Below, piece by piece: positions 7,991-16,463 of a DNA stretch of 21,782 nt (its first letter is position 1; each line of letters opens with the position of its first letter). The stretch covers positions 1 to 21,782 of the forward strand of contig CAKSBI010000036.1 in assembly GCA_934437985.1 (NCBI GenBank). Reading direction: 5' to 3'. The notes below the pieces were generated by a model. The model was not told the origin of the DNA, did no database searches, and saw nothing but the letters and a program-made list of their open reading frames with translations. Source of the stretch: an uncultured Lachnospiraceae bacterium. GTDB lineage: Bacteria > Bacillota > Clostridia > Lachnospirales > Lachnospiraceae. Made by a program: the position numbers and the translations under genes.

Positions 7991-8605
7991 TTATCTGCCA
8001 GCCTTTGTATTTTTAAAATATTCATTGTAGAGATCATATCTCTTGGCAATATCAAACAGTTCTTCCTTATTCTCTACTGTAGATACAAACTTCTGCCAGT
8101 AGCCACAGCACTTAAATTCAGGGCAGCCACACCTGTATACACAGTTTGGAACCATAACATCCGCAATCTCAGGCTGGGTCTTCGATATCTCAACTTTAAG
8201 GTCCTCCATACAGCCCCTTGTCTCAGGGCTTGCCTGATAGCAGAGCCTGAACCTTGAAACATTGATAAGCGCCTGCGCATTGGCACGTACATCCATGTTA
8301 ACCGGTGTATCCTGTGGCTGGCTGTTACGGTCAACACCTGTGCGGTCACTGCGCTGGGTACTTACCCACTTATCCCATCCAAGCCAGTGTCTGGCAAAAT
8401 GTACGCTGACCCATGAATATATACCTTCCCATCTCCATTTCAGTAAAAGAAGGCGGATAGGGCTGTGCTCCGATATAAGCAGCTTCTTCTTAAATGCCGG
8501 TGTTGCATCCACATCTGTAGCTTCTTTATTAACAGTATTGCGACATTCATTCTTGGTATCAAGCCAGTCACAATCAACTTTCTGAATCTTAGTCTTAATA
8601 TCCAT
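7991..8605 (-). CDS. ThyX-like (FAD-dependent thymidylate synthase-fold) protein
   Basis: A 204-residue protein that I relate to ThyX by motif layout, not by overall certainty. SEHSPIR (45-51) matches the substrate-side EHxxF/P region, and RHWLGWDKWVS (72-82) matches the ThyX signature RHRx7S in exact spacing, with Trp for the third Arg. ARANAQALINV-like and RLCYQASPETR segments (near 106-130) match the ThyX region around its conserved Arg/Glu helix. A cysteine cluster (Cys155, 159, 161, 166, 167) near the C-terminus is not typical of ThyX and could bind metal. It starts 10 bp after the ftsZ stop with only a weak ribosome site, and a terminator follows. True dTMP synthesis is uncertain; a diverged relative is equally possible. 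Confidence 0.6.
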   Translation of the reverse strand: MDIKTKIQKVDCDWLDTKNECRNTVNKEATDVDATPAFKKKLLISEHSPIRLLLLKWRWEGIYSWVSVHFARHWLGWDKWVSTQRSDRTGVDRNSQPQDTPVNMDVRANAQALINVSRFRLCYQASPETRGCMEDLKVEISKTQPEIADVMVPNCVYRCGCPEFKCCGYWQKFVSTVENKEELFDIAKRYDLYNEYFKNTKAGR

Positions 8606-8615
8606 ATATCAATAT

Positions 8616-9875
8616 CTACTTTCTGTTTTTCTGAAGAAATTCAGGAATCTTAATTCCACCATGCTCGTCCGTTGCAGCAGATGTATTAAATGATGTCCTG
8701 TGGATAGGCTGCGGTGCTTCTGAGGTATCTGCCTGTGAATTGTACGAAGAAACCCTTGATGCAGACTGTGAACCATAACCTCCTGAAAGGAAGCTTGGAG
8801 CCGGTGATGTACCAGCATGGCTAGCTGCACCCATATTATGGGCTGTGGATGACATACCCGGCATACCTGACAGACCGATGCCCTGGCTTCTTACACCGTT
8901 AAGGAATCCACGTTCATTGTCAGCATTGTTCTCAAGACCCGTCGCAATAATAGTGATATATATCGAATCAGTCATTGTCTCATCATACTTGGCACCGAAT
9001 ATGACATTAGTGTCCTCACCGGTAAGTTCCTGAACATATGATGTTGCTTCATTAATCTCAATAAGATTAATATCACCTGAAATATTAATAATGACATCTG
9101 ATGCGCCCTCAATAGTAGTCTCAAGGAGCGGACTGTTAATAGCAAGCTTGACCGCATCAATACTCTTCTCATCACCTTTGCCATAACCCATTCCGATGTG
9201 GGCAATTCCCTTATCAGACATAACGGTCTTGACATCAGCAAAATCAAGATTGATAAGGGCAGGAAGATTAATCAGGTCAGTTATACCTCGGACACCCTGC
9301 TGAAGAACCTCATCTGCCTTGCGGAGCGCATCAGGCATGGTTGTCCTCCTGTCAACAATCTCAAGCAGCTTATCATTAGGAATAACAATAAGTGTATCAA
9401 CTGCAGCTTTAAGTCTCTCTATACCATTAACCGCATTATTCATCCTTACCTTGCCCTCAAACTTAAAAGGCTTGGTTACAATACCAACTGTAAGGGCACC
9501 CATGCTCTTTGCTATCTCAGCCACTACCGGAGCTGCACCTGTACCTGTACCGCCACCCATACCACAGGTAACAAACACCATATCCTTACCTCTGATATAC
9601 TCGGCAAGCTCATCCTTGCTCTCTTCTGCAGCCTTCTCACCAACATCAGGCCTTGCACCTGCACCAAGTCCCTTGGTAAGCTTTTCACCAATCTGGATGC
9701 AATATGTTGCCTTACAATTCTTAAGGTGCTGCTTGTCCGTATTGACACATGCAAACTCAACACCCTTGATTCCCTCTTCTATCATACGGTTAACAGCATT
9801 ATTACCTGCACCGCCAACTCCGACAACCAGAATATTAGCAGCTGAATCTACTTCATTTGACACTATCTCTAACAA
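8616..9875 (-). CDS. ftsZ: Cell division GTPase FtsZ
   Basis: A 419-residue tubulin homologue that polymerises into the division ring at mid-cell. The GTPase domain shows [14 protein letters not shown] near the start and the tubulin signature [10 protein letters not shown] (107-116), followed by the FKFEGKVRM and [11 protein letters not shown] segments. A Ser/Ala/Gly-rich linker of ~70 residues leads to the conserved C-terminal peptide IKIPEFL, which binds membrane anchors. The start codon is TTG, with AAGGAGG 7 nt upstream; no in-frame ATG lies near. It follows divIB after 159 bp, a gap that holds a candidate promoter, so FtsZ may be expressed both with the dcw operon and separately. No ftsA is adjacent. 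Confidence 0.97.
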   Translation of the reverse strand: MLEIVSNEVDSAANILVVGVGGAGNNAVNRMIEEGIKGVEFACVNTDKQHLKNCKATYCIQIGEKLTKGLGAGARPDVGEKAAEESKDELAEYIRGKDMVFVTCGMGGGTGTGAAPVVAEIAKSMGALTVGIVTKPFKFEGKVRMNNAVNGIERLKAAVDTLIVIPNDKLLEIVDRRTTMPDALRKADEVLQQGVRGITDLINLPALINLDFADVKTVMSDKGIAHIGMGYGKGDEKSIDAVKLAINSPLLETTIEGASDVIINISGDINLIEINEATSYVQELTGEDTNVIFGAKYDETMTDSIYITIIATGLENNADNERGFLNGVRSQGIGLSGMPGMSSTAHNMGAASHAGTSPAPSFLSGGYGSQSASRVSSYNSQADTSEAPQPIHRTSFNTSAATDEHGGIKIPEFLQKNRK

Positions 9876-9979
9876 AACGCTTCCTCCTTCTAATCTACTA
9901 TCTATTCTACAAAAAATATATACTCATGTTATATGTAATACAGTACGTACAGACTTTCCACCTAATTACATTCACATCT

Positions 9980-10008
9980 ATAATATAGGTTTTCAGTCAA
10001 ATAATCAA
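9980..10008 (-). promoter_or_regulatory. Candidate internal promoter for ftsZ
   Basis: On the minus strand TTGATT (10008-10003) and TATTAT (9985-9980) are separated by 17 bp. They match consensus at 4/6 and 5/6 positions. The site falls in the largest gap inside the dcw cluster and would give a leader of about 100 nt before the TTG start of ftsZ. Confidence 0.45.
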
Positions 10009-10034
10009 TCCCCAATTTAATCCTTTATGTTTTT

Positions 10035-10760
10035 TTAACTTCTTAATATGATTTTATCACCCTGTTTATAATTTTTCATATCTATTGTTCCCGACAGCCT
10101 GTCTTCGGCAGCCTGCTGCAGCACATCCGAAACGGATGCTATCTGCTGGTCATACAGAGACTGCTTTCCAAGGAAAACTTTAATTTTTCCACAATACAGG
10201 GTTACCTCATTTTTATTGTTGAATGCAACCCGCTCTACATCCAGGCCATAATGTGATATAAGCTCCGAGATATCAAGTATTGTCTCTATCTGCCCTTCCT
10301 TTGATACTTCAATGCACTCGTTAAGGGCAAAATCAGAAAATGAAATCCCATCTATACACGGAATATCCTCTGCCCTCTCGGAAGTTGTCTCAAGTATCAT
10401 TCCATCCTTGTCAAAGTATGCATACTCACCCATATAATAAAAACATGCCACAAGTGATTTTTCATATACATGTATGTCTACCTTTGACGGAAATGTCACA
10501 TCTATCTGCGCCTCCCTTACAAATGGTATCGTATCATAGCATCCAAGCATTTTCTTAACCCATATAACGACTGTATTGTCACCTAATGGACCGCTAAGAT
10601 AATTATCTTTTATCTGTTCTTCGGTACATATCTCATTACCCTCAACAGACACTGTGGATGCCCTGAACGCAAAATGTATAACTGATATACATATAATAAA
10701 TACAGCTGCGAAACCTGCCATAATTATATACCGTACCCTGAACTTTCGGTTCTCATTCAT
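10035..10760 (-). CDS. divIB: Division protein DivIB/FtsQ
   Basis: A 241-residue bitopic membrane protein of the divisome. A short cytoplasmic end with basic residues precedes one membrane segment (about residues 12-32), then a POTRA domain starting at STVSVEGNEICTEEQI and a beta domain with VYEKSLVACF and YFDKDGMIL, both typical of FtsQ/DivIB. It is expected to form a complex with FtsL and DivIC that activates FtsW and its transpeptidase. I start it at ATG 10760: GGAGGG lies 10 nt upstream and it overlaps the murA stop by 8 bp. A longer form from 10808 would run deep into murA. Position before ftsZ is classical. Confidence 0.88.
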   Translation of the reverse strand: MNENRKFRVRYIIMAGFAAVFIICISVIHFAFRASTVSVEGNEICTEEQIKDNYLSGPLGDNTVVIWVKKMLGCYDTIPFVREAQIDVTFPSKVDIHVYEKSLVACFYYMGEYAYFDKDGMILETTSERAEDIPCIDGISFSDFALNECIEVSKEGQIETILDISELISHYGLDVERVAFNNKNEVTLYCGKIKVFLGKQSLYDQQIASVSDVLQQAAEDRLSGTIDMKNYKQGDKIILRS

Positions 10761-12009
10761 ATCGTATATTCCCTCCAAGCCGGATAATATCTCCGGTAAT
10801 ATTCTCATATCCCCTTATTATATATCCCGGGTCATGGATATATGTAGTGCCTTCTGCACCAAGCCCTGCAGTGATAAGGGCAGCACCGCCACGCAGATCC
10901 CTGGCACTGACATCAGCTCCTTTAAGCTGTTTTTTTCCATGAATTACAGCTTCATCACCTAAAATACTGACATCCGCTCCCATTTTAATAAGCTCGGAAG
11001 CAACGTGGAATCTGTTTTCAAAGATTCTTTCCCTGACAACACTTGTACCTCCGGCTGCTGAAAGCACAGCCATAAGCTGCGACTGCATGTCAGTAGGGAA
11101 CCCCGGGTAAGGTTCAGTCTCTATATATGGAAGCGGCTTTATACAACTGCCTGCCTTCACTCTGAAATAATCATTACCGGACGTTATGGTACAACCGGTC
11201 TTCATAAGCACTTCAATTGCCGAATCCACAATTGTCATATCATTGACCATACAGGTCACTTCCCCATATGTAATAGCTGCGGCATATGCATATGTACCTG
11301 CTACAATCCGGTCAGATACCACGGTATGTTCTACACATGTTTCTGTCCTGCCGTTCCTGCCGGATACACAGATTACCGATGTACCTGCACCTTTAATTAT
11401 ATATCCATATTTTGTAAGTAAACGTGATAATTCAACTATCTCCGGCTCTCTGGCTGCATTATCTATAACAGTATCATTTTCAGCACCACATGCTGCAAGC
11501 ATTATATTTTCAGTGGCACCTACACTTGGAAACGGAAGTCTTACAACTCCGCCATCAATGGAACAGCCCAGGCATTCAATCATCGTATCGCCGTGAACCA
11601 CCTGTATCCCCATCCTGATAAATGAATCAAGGTGGTAATTAACCGGTCTTTCACCTATATTACAGCCTCCGGGATATCTCATGCCCGCATGCCCGCATCT
11701 TGCAGTTAACGCCCCAAGTAACAGCACCGAAGCCCTGACATCTGCAACCTTTTCCAGCTCCAGGCATGTATTACTTATACATTCTGCATCAATAACCATC
11801 CTGTGTCCCGATACCGTAACACTACAGCCTGCGTATCTTATTATATCTGCCATTACATACACATCATTTATCAGCGGACAATTATCTAATATGGTAACTC
11901 CTTTATTAAGTATTGCAGCAGCCATAAGGGGTAGTACAGCATTTTTTGAGCCCTGTATATCAATCTCCCCGGATAATCTGCTACCACCTTCAACAACATA
12001 TACAGCCAT
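10753..12009 (-). CDS. murA: UDP-GlcNAc 1-carboxyvinyltransferase MurA
   Basis: A 418-residue cytoplasmic enzyme for the first committed step of peptidoglycan synthesis: transfer of enolpyruvate from PEP to UDP-GlcNAc. Lys22 in GSKNAVLP, the catalytic Cys116 in PGGCNIGERPVNYH, the YPGFPTDMQSQ loop with its catalytic Asp, and DLRGGAALI with its Arg are all present. The Cys (not Asp) at position 116 predicts the normal fosfomycin-sensitive type. It follows ftsW after 68 bp, the slot where murG often lies, and overlaps divIB by 8 bp. The ribosome site is weak (GGTGAAGC). Confidence 0.95.
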   Translation of the reverse strand: MAVYVVEGGSRLSGEIDIQGSKNAVLPLMAAAILNKGVTILDNCPLINDVYVMADIIRYAGCSVTVSGHRMVIDAECISNTCLELEKVADVRASVLLLGALTARCGHAGMRYPGGCNIGERPVNYHLDSFIRMGIQVVHGDTMIECLGCSIDGGVVRLPFPSVGATENIMLAACGAENDTVIDNAAREPEIVELSRLLTKYGYIIKGAGTSVICVSGRNGRTETCVEHTVVSDRIVAGTYAYAAAITYGEVTCMVNDMTIVDSAIEVLMKTGCTITSGNDYFRVKAGSCIKPLPYIETEPYPGFPTDMQSQLMAVLSAAGGTSVVRERIFENRFHVASELIKMGADVSILGDEAVIHGKKQLKGADVSARDLRGGAALITAGLGAEGTTYIHDPGYIIRGYENITGDIIRLGGNIRYE

Positions 12010-12077
12010 ATAGCTTCACCATGCCCTGATAATATAATATCATTATATGGCAACAGCTAATACGATGTTCTACACCG

Positions 12078-13247
12078 TTAATATCCCTTTATCTGATTCG
12101 ATACACTCAATACAATCCCCATCTCTGCAAGCAGAATTGATACAGAGGTTCCTCCATAGCTTATAAATGGAAGCGGAATACCTGTCGATGGAATAAAGTT
12201 AGTTACTACGGCTATATTAATGATGACCTGGACAGATACATGAACAAGCACCCCTACACAAAGCAATGCCCCAAACAGGTCGGGTGCGCTTATCGCTATT
12301 GTAAATATCCTCCAGATTATCAGTAAAAACATTACGATGACCACAACAGCCCCAAACAATCCCAATTCCTCACATACAATAGAAAAAATCATATCATTGT
12401 ATGACTCAGGGATAAATCCAAGCTTTTGCATACTCTGTCCAAGCCCGGTTCCAAATAATCCCCCTGAAGCAATTGCGTACAGACCCTGAAGAATCTGATA
12501 TCCTTTTGCATGTGTCTCTACATTCTGCCAGATCTGGATTCTCTCCATACGGAAACCATCTCCAAATACAAGCACAAGCCCCAGCACAACCCCTGCCAGC
12601 GCAAATGATAATATGTAATACCATTTTTTTCTGCTGGCGACATAACATATTCCTATCATGATCAATATCAGTACAATTGCCGTACTCATGTTCTCCTTAA
12701 GTACAAGCCCGATCGGTACCGCCATAAATATCGCCACTTTTACAAACCCAAACATACTATCCATCATAAGCGGTGTCAGGTATATCATATATGACGTAAA
12801 TACAATAACTGCTATCTTGGTAATCTCCGACGGCTGAAAGCCTATCGGCCCTAAACGTATCCATCTCTTTGCCCCATTAGTATCATCACCGATAAATAAT
12901 ACAAGCATCTGCAGTATCGTTGCTGTTATATACAGTAACACAGCGGGAGTAACTCTGATGACAGGAAGTTTTTTTATGAATCTCCTGTAGTCAATCTTTG
13001 ATACCATAAGCATGGCAACTATTCCAAGAACAGCCGCACCGGCCTGCTTCTTTAAGAAGTACGCCGCATCGTAATTGTATTTCTGGCTCGTCTGTGCCGT
13101 AAATGAACTTGCACTGTATATCATTATCAATCCAAATGCAACAATGAATATTACCAGCATAAGCAGGCTGTAATCATAGTAATTATGCAGCCTTGTGCGT
13201 TCCCTGCGTCTTGCTTCCTTCGCTCTGGGTGTAACAGCCCTGGCCAT
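12078..13247 (-). CDS. ftsW: SEDS peptidoglycan glycosyltransferase FtsW
   Basis: A 389-residue protein with about ten membrane segments that polymerises lipid II at the septum with a partner class B PBP. Family signatures are NGAKRWIRLGPIGFQPSE, the LGQSMQKLGFIPES-YNDMIF loop carrying the catalytic-type Asp, CEELG and TGIPLPFISYGGTS. An Arg-rich cytoplasmic N-terminus precedes the first membrane segment. RodA is the main alternative, but its position between murD and murA in the dcw cluster supports FtsW. The ATG is 1 bp after the murD stop, with GGAGAGGGGG inside the end of murD as ribosome site, indicating coupled translation. Confidence 0.92.
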   Translation of the reverse strand: MARAVTPRAKEARRRERTRLHNYYDYSLLMLVIFIVAFGLIMIYSASSFTAQTSQKYNYDAAYFLKKQAGAAVLGIVAMLMVSKIDYRRFIKKLPVIRVTPAVLLYITATILQMLVLFIGDDTNGAKRWIRLGPIGFQPSEITKIAVIVFTSYMIYLTPLMMDSMFGFVKVAIFMAVPIGLVLKENMSTAIVLILIMIGICYVASRKKWYYILSFALAGVVLGLVLVFGDGFRMERIQIWQNVETHAKGYQILQGLYAIASGGLFGTGLGQSMQKLGFIPESYNDMIFSIVCEELGLFGAVVVIVMFLLIIWRIFTIAISAPDLFGALLCVGVLVHVSVQVIINIAVVTNFIPSTGIPLPFISYGGTSVSILLAEMGIVLSVSNQIKGY

Positions 13248-13248
13248 A

Positions 13249-14598
13249 TTAAGCCCCCTCTCCTGTCACATATTGTTTAAACAGTATGCCTCTCTCCTCA
13301 TAGCTTTTGAACATATCCCAGCTTGCACATGCAGGTGATAATAAAACAGCATCGCCTGATACGGCATTATCTTTGCAGTAATCAACTGCAGCCTTAAGCG
13401 AATCCAGCTTTATATAATCTGAAAATCCTGCTTTATCACAGGTCTTTGCAATCTGGTCTGCGGTTGCCCCTATAAGGACAAGCTTTTTGACCTTTCCATC
13501 AAATGCCTCTATCCATTCAGTAAAATCGGCATCCTTGTCATATCCTCCACCTATAAGATAAGTAGGGCGTGACATTGCCTGAATTCCTTTTATTGCCGCA
13601 TCGGGATTAGTTCCTTTAGAATCGTTATAATATATTACACCATCTGTTTCACATACATATTCTATTCTGTGTTCAACACTCTTAAATTCAATAACCGCAT
13701 CGTGGATATCATCAAAGCTGACGCCCATTGCGTATGACATTGCAACGGCTGCCATTACATTTTCATAATTGTGTATCCCCGGCAGCATGAGTTCATTAAC
13801 ATTACATATAAGCCTCTCCCCGCCGCCAAATCTTGCAACAATCCTGTCACCACCGCGTAAGAACACACCTTTTTCAAGCTCCCTTGCGCTGCTGAAAAAT
13901 ATTACCTCAGGTGTAAGTCTGTCTGCCGCAGCCCTTAATATCTCATCTTCATAGTTAAGTACTATCACATCATCTGATGTCTGGTTAGCAGCAATGCTTA
14001 ACTTTGCTTCTATATAGTTTTCCATGGTATGGTGTCTGTTCAGATGGTCAGGCGTTATATTGAGTATGGCACTTACCGCAGGTCTGAAGCTGCATATAGT
14101 CTCTAACTGAAAGCTGCTTACTTCAAGAACTGAACACGAGTCCGCATCAGTATTAAGCACCGTTTCGGTGTATGGATAACCAATATTGCCGGCAACACAC
14201 ACCTTAGAATACTTTTTCTTCATTATCCCGCCCACAAGCGATGTTGTTGTTGTCTTACCATTGGTTCCCGTTATTGCAGCTACAACACCTTTTTCATGCT
14301 CATATGCAAGCTCAACCTCACCAATGATCTTAACGCCACGGTTCTTCCAGTACATAACCGTATCACAGTCAAGCGGTACGCCCGGGCTTACAACCACTTC
14401 TTCTACAGCAGCCGCAGGCTCATCAGGTATGCTTCCTCCATATATTGTAATGTTATCACTGTTGTCCAGCTTTTCTGATATTGCATTCTTGTCTATGTCC
14501 TCTTTATCATCATAAAGTATTACTTCTTTTCCCTCTGATGCAAGCAGCCTGGCTGCTGCAATTCCACTTCTTCCTGTTCCTATTACAAGATATGACAT
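13249..14598 (-). CDS. murD: UDP-MurNAc-L-alanine:D-glutamate ligase MurD
   Basis: A 449-residue cytoplasmic Mur ligase adding D-Glu to UDP-MurNAc-L-Ala with ATP. The N-terminal Rossmann part opens with VIGTGRSGIAAA. The ATP loop is GTNGKTTTT (about 111-119), followed by LEVSSFQLE, NITPDHLNRH (the Mg-binding His), YNDSKGTNPDA and LLSPACASWDMFKSYEERG. AGGAGG lies 8 nt before ATG 14598; an in-frame GTG one codon earlier (14601) is the alternative start. An out-of-frame ATG directly followed by TGA overlaps this start. It follows a PBP gene by about 25 bp where mraY is commonly found. Confidence 0.96.
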   Translation of the reverse strand: MSYLVIGTGRSGIAAARLLASEGKEVILYDDKEDIDKNAISEKLDNSDNITIYGGSIPDEPAAAVEEVVVSPGVPLDCDTVMYWKNRGVKIIGEVELAYEHEKGVVAAITGTNGKTTTTSLVGGIMKKKYSKVCVAGNIGYPYTETVLNTDADSCSVLEVSSFQLETICSFRPAVSAILNITPDHLNRHHTMENYIEAKLSIAANQTSDDVIVLNYEDEILRAAADRLTPEVIFFSSARELEKGVFLRGGDRIVARFGGGERLICNVNELMLPGIHNYENVMAAVAMSYAMGVSFDDIHDAVIEFKSVEHRIEYVCETDGVIYYNDSKGTNPDAAIKGIQAMSRPTYLIGGGYDKDADFTEWIEAFDGKVKKLVLIGATADQIAKTCDKAGFSDYIKLDSLKAAVDYCKDNAVSGDAVLLSPACASWDMFKSYEERGILFKQYVTGEGA

Positions 14599-14624
14599 CA
14601 CATATTCCTCCTATATCTGCGTGT

Positions 14625-16403
14625 TTAATTTTCACTGTCAATTGTAACCGTATCTTTTTCCACCCCAAGATACGGAAGTATATTTTCAAACAGCTCCGCT
14701 ATTACCGGAGCAGCTATTGTTCCTCCATAATACACTCCCTGTGGTTCATCCACAAGTACTAATGCCATGACTTCAGGATTCGTTGCCGGTGCAAAGCCAA
14801 GGCACGATGCAATATATTTTCCACTTCTTCTCGGAAGCTTTTCGGAAGTCCCGGTTTTTGCCCCTACATGAAATCCTTCAACATATGCCTTACGCCCCGT
14901 ACCCTCTGATACTACTGACTCGAGCAGATACCTCATTGTATCAGATGTTTTCCCTGATAAGACACCATCCTCAGATTCATACTCTATCTTCGTTATGGCA
15001 TCACTGTCTTCATCCTTTACCGCAACGCCAAAATGCGGCGTTATGGTATGGCCACCGTTGATGATTGCTGATGCTGATGCCATAAGCCTTAATGGTGTTA
15101 TCTGAAATGACTGTCCAAATGATATTGTAGCAAGCTCAACCGCCCCGACATTATCTTTTTTATGAAATATCGTACCCGCCTCACCCGGCAGGTCAACTCC
15201 GGTTTTTGCAAGTACATTATATTGTCTTATATATTTGTAAAAGTTATCTACACCAAGTCTTGCCCCAATTGTAATAAACACAGGATTACACGAATTCATT
15301 ATGCCATCCTTGAATGTCTCCGCACCATGGCCCCCTGCCTTATGGCACCTGATCCTTCTGTCCTCAACGGTTATAAAGCCCGGACAGCTGAATCTGTCTT
15401 CAAGTGAAACAACACCTTCTTCAAGTGCCGCTGCTGCAGTAATAATCTTAAATGTTGAACCCGGCTCATATGTATCGCTTATACATGGGTTGCGCCACAT
15501 ATTGTTAAGCTTATCCATTGAAGCCCCTGTACTCTCTTCCACCCCGGTACCATCTGTATTGACAAGGCTGAATGGTGAATTCAGATCAAATTCTGGAAGA
15601 TTGACCATTGCATATATCTCACCATTCCGGGGATTCATAATAATTATCCTTGCAGATTTTGCCGACTTTTGCTCCATAACCTTTTTTGCTGCCTGTTCGG
15701 CATACTGCTGTATATTGATATCAAGCGACAGCAGCAGACTGTTGCCACTCACAGGCTCTCTTCTGTCCTCAGCAGCATTTTCTATCTCAATACCATTAGC
15801 ATTGGTAAGTGTAAGTATTGCACCGTCAATTCCCTGCAGGTACTTGTCATATGAAACCTCAAGGCCGATTATCCCCTGATTATCCGCACCGGTAAAACCG
15901 ATCACATGGGAAGCAAGGGTACCGTATGGATAATATCTCTTATAGTCTTCATCAACCATTACGCCGTCAAGGTTATACTCTCTTATCTTATCAGAGATTT
16001 CCTTGGGTACATTTGACTTGATCTTTTCCCTCAGTGATACCTTCTCAACCTTTTTCCTTACATCAGCCTCACCCAGCCCCAGCTCTGTCGAAAGGACACT
16101 TACAACTTTATCAGGCTCAGTAATCTGGCTATGTATTACTGATATTGTTGAAACTGACACATTACCGGCAATAACATTGCCAGTCCGGTCATATATCAGT
16201 CCTCTGCCTGCCTTAATCGACCTCTCTCTTTCATGGAGCTCCTTTGCCATAACACCATAATGATCAGCCTTGCAGAGCATAAGATATGACAATCTTCCAA
16301 ACAGCGACAGGCTAAGCACCACGATCATAACGAATACAAACGTAAGCCCCTGTCTCTGGAATGTCTTTAATATTCGGTCTCTCGAATCAGTTATTATATG
16401 CAT
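14625..16403 (-). CDS. Class B penicillin-binding protein (second of pair)
   Basis: A 592-residue D,D-transpeptidase of the FtsI/SpoVD group that cross-links peptidoglycan on the outer membrane face. A short cytoplasmic end is followed by one membrane segment (about 21-43), the PBP dimerisation domain starting with the GRGLIYDRTGNVIA motif, and the catalytic domain with STFK (Ser316, Lys319), SCN (371-373) and KTG (516-518). There is no C-terminal PASTA domain, unlike B. subtilis SpoVD. It sits 60 bp after a paralogous PBP and ahead of murD. GGTGA before the ATG lies in a possible hairpin (16409-16447). Whether it serves vegetative septation or sporulation cannot be told from sequence. Confidence 0.92.
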   Translation of the reverse strand: MHIITDSRDRILKTFQRQGLTFVFVMIVVLSLSLFGRLSYLMLCKADHYGVMAKELHERERSIKAGRGLIYDRTGNVIAGNVSVSTISVIHSQITEPDKVVSVLSTELGLGEADVRKKVEKVSLREKIKSNVPKEISDKIREYNLDGVMVDEDYKRYYPYGTLASHVIGFTGADNQGIIGLEVSYDKYLQGIDGAILTLTNANGIEIENAAEDRREPVSGNSLLLSLDINIQQYAEQAAKKVMEQKSAKSARIIIMNPRNGEIYAMVNLPEFDLNSPFSLVNTDGTGVEESTGASMDKLNNMWRNPCISDTYEPGSTFKIITAAAALEEGVVSLEDRFSCPGFITVEDRRIRCHKAGGHGAETFKDGIMNSCNPVFITIGARLGVDNFYKYIRQYNVLAKTGVDLPGEAGTIFHKKDNVGAVELATISFGQSFQITPLRLMASASAIINGGHTITPHFGVAVKDEDSDAITKIEYESEDGVLSGKTSDTMRYLLESVVSEGTGRKAYVEGFHVGAKTGTSEKLPRRSGKYIASCLGFAPATNPEVMALVLVDEPQGVYYGGTIAAPVIAELFENILPYLGVEKDTVTIDSEN

Positions 16404-16408
16404 ACAAT

Positions 16409-16447
16409 CACCGGTATATGTTATTATTAAATTCTATTAATACGGTG
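16409..16447 (-). other. Possible hairpin covering the ribosome site of the second PBP
   Basis: On the minus strand CACCGTAT (16447-16440) can pair with ATACCGGTG (16417-16409) with one bulged C, closing an AT-rich loop of about 22 nt. The 3' arm includes most of the GGTGA ribosome site four bases before the ATG at 16403. A competing AT-only stem exists inside the loop. Seen in sequence only; a regulatory effect is speculative. Confidence 0.35.
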
Positions 16448-16463
16448 CATGTATTATAACCTT

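Noticed and set aside
9198..10020. Long plus-strand ORFs of 215 and 233 aa opposite ftsZ
   Set aside because: They lie antisense to a certain ftsZ, have no ribosome site, and their composition is that of reverse-complement shadows.
12032..12048. Perfect AT-only inverted repeat (7+3+7) between ftsW and murA
   Set aside because: Low complexity in an AT-rich gap, no T run or recognisable operator; similar palindromes arise easily by chance.
14596..14603. ATG immediately followed by TGA overlapping the murD start
   Set aside because: Only 3 nt from AGGAGG, too close for efficient initiation; most likely a chance overlap of start codons, although a start-stop control cannot be excluded.
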